Source: an uncultured bacterium (GTDB taxonomy: Bacteria > Bdellovibrionota_C > UBA2361 > SZUA-149 > CALKYB01). From it: 7,550 bases of DNA. The stretch is taken from NCBI GenBank assembly GCA_938022485.1, contig CALIEE010000133.1:1-7550 (forward strand), in the 5' to 3' direction. Shown here piece after piece: positions 6,389-7,550 of this stretch. The notes beneath the pieces are model-generated. The model made no database searches, was not told where the DNA came from, and saw only the letters and a program-made list of their open reading frames with translations. The position numbers and the translations under genes were made by a program. Numbering within the stretch: position 1 is the stretch's first letter; every line of letters starts with the position of its first letter.

Positions 6389-6488
6389 GAAAACTGGAGC
6401 GGGCGATGGGATTCGAACCCACGACCTCCACCTTGGCAAGGTGGCGTTCTAGCCAGCTGAACTACGCCCGCTCAGGAAAATTGGAGCG
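6389..6488. repeat. 13-bp near-perfect direct repeat bracketing tRNA-Gly
   Basis: GAAAACTGGAGCG (6389-6401) and GAAAATTGGAGCG (6476-6488) match at 12 of 13 positions and lie 87 bp apart. The left copy contains the CCA-terminal end of the tRNA; the right copy lies just upstream of the tRNA 5' end. On the tRNA strand both read CGCTCCA followed by [A/G]TTTTC, so the upstream copy looks like the tail of another tRNA gene. Confidence 0.7.
6395..6471 (-). tRNA. tRNA-Gly(GCC), CCA encoded
   Basis: On the minus strand the gene folds completely: acceptor stem GCGGGCG/CGCCCGC (7 of 7 pairs), D stem GTTC/GAAC, anticodon stem CCACC/GGTGG around loop TTGCCAA (anticodon GCC), a five-base variable loop, and T stem GTGGG/CCCAT (a G-T pair at one end) with loop TTCGAAT. 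The discriminator is T, followed by an encoded CCA (6397-6395). The mature body is 74 nt (6471-6398). It reads glycine codons GGC and GGU. It lies between the aminotransferase and M42 genes, with its own promoter upstream. Confidence 0.97.
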
Positions 6489-6491
6489 ACT

Positions 6492-6520
6492 GATCTAGTT
6501 GACCAGCCAGGCACTGTCAA
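6492..6520 (-). promoter_or_regulatory. Sigma70-type promoter of tRNA-Gly
   Basis: On the minus strand a perfect -35 TTGACA (6520-6515) is followed after exactly 17 bp by TAGATC (6497-6492), an imperfect -10. Transcription would start near 6485, about 14 nt before the tRNA 5' end. The bases between -10 and start are GC-rich (GTCGCTCC), the discriminator type associated with stringent control of stable-RNA promoters; this regulation is inferred. With no clear terminator after the tRNA, it may also transcribe the M42 and purF genes. Confidence 0.7.
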
Positions 6521-6570
6521 ATTATTGTTTTTTGATTAATTTAATGCAGCTAATTACTGCTTCAAAAGGT

Positions 6571-7550
6571 TTAGGCTAACTTCACACAAAGAGCCAAAAC
6601 TTCGGCGGCTTTCCTTACGTCTTCCAAAGGAGGTCGTGTCGGAGAGATTCTAATGTTCCGATCCTCCGGGTCCTCACCTTTCGGAAAAGTCGCTCCTGCC
6701 GGTGTAAGCTTCACTCCAGCTTCAGCCGCAAGCTCAACCACTTTCTTGGCCTTCCCTTTAGGAACATCCAAGCTGATGAAGTAACCCCCCTTTGGCTTAC
6801 TCCACTGAGCTAACTCAGTTCCAGAAAGCTCTTTGTCCAAAGCCTTATAGACAGCTTCGAACTTGGGCTTCACCAGTTTAGCATGTTCTTTCATGTGGGC
6901 TTCGAGGCCGCCCTTTAATTGGTCAAAAAACTTAACCTGTCGAAGCTGCTCCAACTTATTGGGGCAAATCATCTGGGACGTAAAAAGTTTTTGAAAATAT
7001 TTTATATTGGCCTCACTGGCACCCATGAAACCAAGTCCACCGCCAGAAAAAGTTACCTTCGAGGTAGATGAAAAAACTATGGCTCGTTCCGGACAACCTA
7101 GATCTCGACAGCAGGAAAGAATGTTTTTAACCCTCTCGCTATCCTTTTCAATATCGTGAATAGCGTAAGCATTGTCCCAAATAATGGTAAAATCTTTTGC
7201 CTTAGGTTTAAGATCTGCCAACTCAATGACTACTTCATCGGAAAAGGTCATTCCCACAGGGTTGTTGTACTGCGGAACAGTAATCAACCCTTTTATAGAA
7301 GCGTCTTGGCCAACTAATTGCTGCACCTCTTTAACATCTGGTCCTTCGTCACCAAGTGCTACAGGTATCATTTCGATTCCAAGGGATTCCAGCATTGTAA
7401 AATGTCGATCGTAACCTGGAACCGTACAGATAAACTTTACAGAATTTCCAAACCAAGGCTCCTCCACTCCACAAGCTCCACGCAGCATCAACCAAGAGAG
7501 AACATTGTGCATCATCGACAAACTAGAGTTATTACCAACTATAGTTTGTT
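6571..7550 (-). CDS. Aspartate aminotransferase, subgroup Ic, PLP-dependent (partial, N-terminus outside window)
   Basis: The frame is open through the right edge, giving 325 codons of the C-terminal part; relatives are about 420-430 aa, so roughly 100 residues are missing. Codons before the in-frame TTG at 7521 continue family-like sequence (QTIVGNNSSLS), so that TTG is not the start. This is fold-type I PLP enzyme sequence: NPVG and a WDNAYAIHD motif with the PLP-ring Asp (7176-7174), SSTSK with the Schiff-base Lys (7059-7057), and RISPTRPP with the Arg that binds substrate carboxylate (6651-6649). The motif wording matches the MocR-like class I set called AspAT subgroup Ic (Pfam Asp_aminotransf), not the classical AspC type. 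The expected reaction is aspartate plus 2-oxoglutarate giving oxaloacetate plus glutamate; substrate range is inferred from family. The stop is TAA at 6573-6571. No T-tract terminator follows before the tRNA promoter. Confidence 0.9.
   Translation of the reverse strand, partial: QTIVGNNSSLSMMHNVLSWLMLRGACGVEEPWFGNSVKFICTVPGYDRHFTMLESLGIEMIPVALGDEGPDVKEVQQLVGQDASIKGLITVPQYNNPVGMTFSDEVVIELADLKPKAKDFTIIWDNAYAIHDIEKDSERVKNILSCCRDLGCPERAIVFSSTSKVTFSGGGLGFMGASEANIKYFQKLFTSQMICPNKLEQLRQVKFFDQLKGGLEAHMKEHAKLVKPKFEAVYKALDKELSGTELAQWSKPKGGYFISLDVPKGKAKKVVELAAEAGVKLTPAGATFPKGEDPEDRNIRISPTRPPLEDVRKAAEVLALCVKLA

Noticed and set aside
6389..6488. tRNA-associated integration site (attL/attR)
   Set aside because: The repeats lie only 87 bp apart with nothing but the tRNA between them, and no integrase or foreign cargo is present.
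6526..6560. Intrinsic terminator after the aminotransferase
   Set aside because: GCAG/CTGC can form a 4-bp stem and the region is AT-rich, but no T-run follows on the minus strand.
7172..7414. Plus-strand ORF antisense to the aminotransferase
   Set aside because: It is contained opposite conserved PLP-enzyme motifs.
7519..7521. TTG as the start of the aminotransferase
   Set aside because: The frame stays open to the window edge and the upstream codons still read as conserved family sequence, so the gene is simply cut by the window.

Overview
The window is an ordinary-looking stretch of a Gram-negative bacterial chromosome with GC in the low-to-mid 40s by eye. It carries mostly housekeeping genes and shows no sign of a mobile element, CRISPR array or defence island. 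The taxon cannot be fixed from this sequence. A periplasmic AMIN-domain protein, a subgroup Ic aspartate aminotransferase, an Fe-S-type PurF and a YifB/ComM ATPase together would fit a Bdellovibrionota or deltaproteobacteria-like lineage, but that is a weak inference.

Left block (1-1857, minus strand): a ComM/YifB-type AAA+ ATPase gene is followed 23 bp later by a HAD-superfamily phosphatase gene that runs off the left edge. The two look like one transcription unit. A 389-bp gap (1858-2246) without a convincing gene then separates comM from a divergent plus-strand gene. The gap holds a 10-bp inverted repeat enclosing two smaller hairpins. On the minus strand a terminator-like hairpin with a T-rich tail follows it, so it may be a structured leader or small RNA.

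Middle (2247-3422, plus strand): a secreted protein with two AMIN-like domains joined by a Lys/Pro-rich linker, probably a periplasmic envelope protein. It converges on the next block across an 84-bp gap that contains inverted repeats.

Right block (3507-7550, all minus strand, listed in transcription order): a subgroup Ic aspartate aminotransferase lacking its N-terminus at the window edge; tRNA-Gly(GCC) with its own promoter; an M42 metallo-aminopeptidase; purF, overlapping the M42 stop codon by one base; and a small predicted single-span membrane protein. No convincing terminator is visible between the tRNA and the M42 gene, so the tRNA promoter may also feed the peptidase-purF-small ORF unit. 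A 13-bp near-perfect direct repeat brackets the tRNA and copies its 3' end, which suggests a lost tandem tRNA copy.

I did not find a clearly new multi-gene system. The items most worth checking are the structured comM upstream region, the tRNA-bracketing repeat, the small membrane ORF behind purF and the two-AMIN protein without a secretin.
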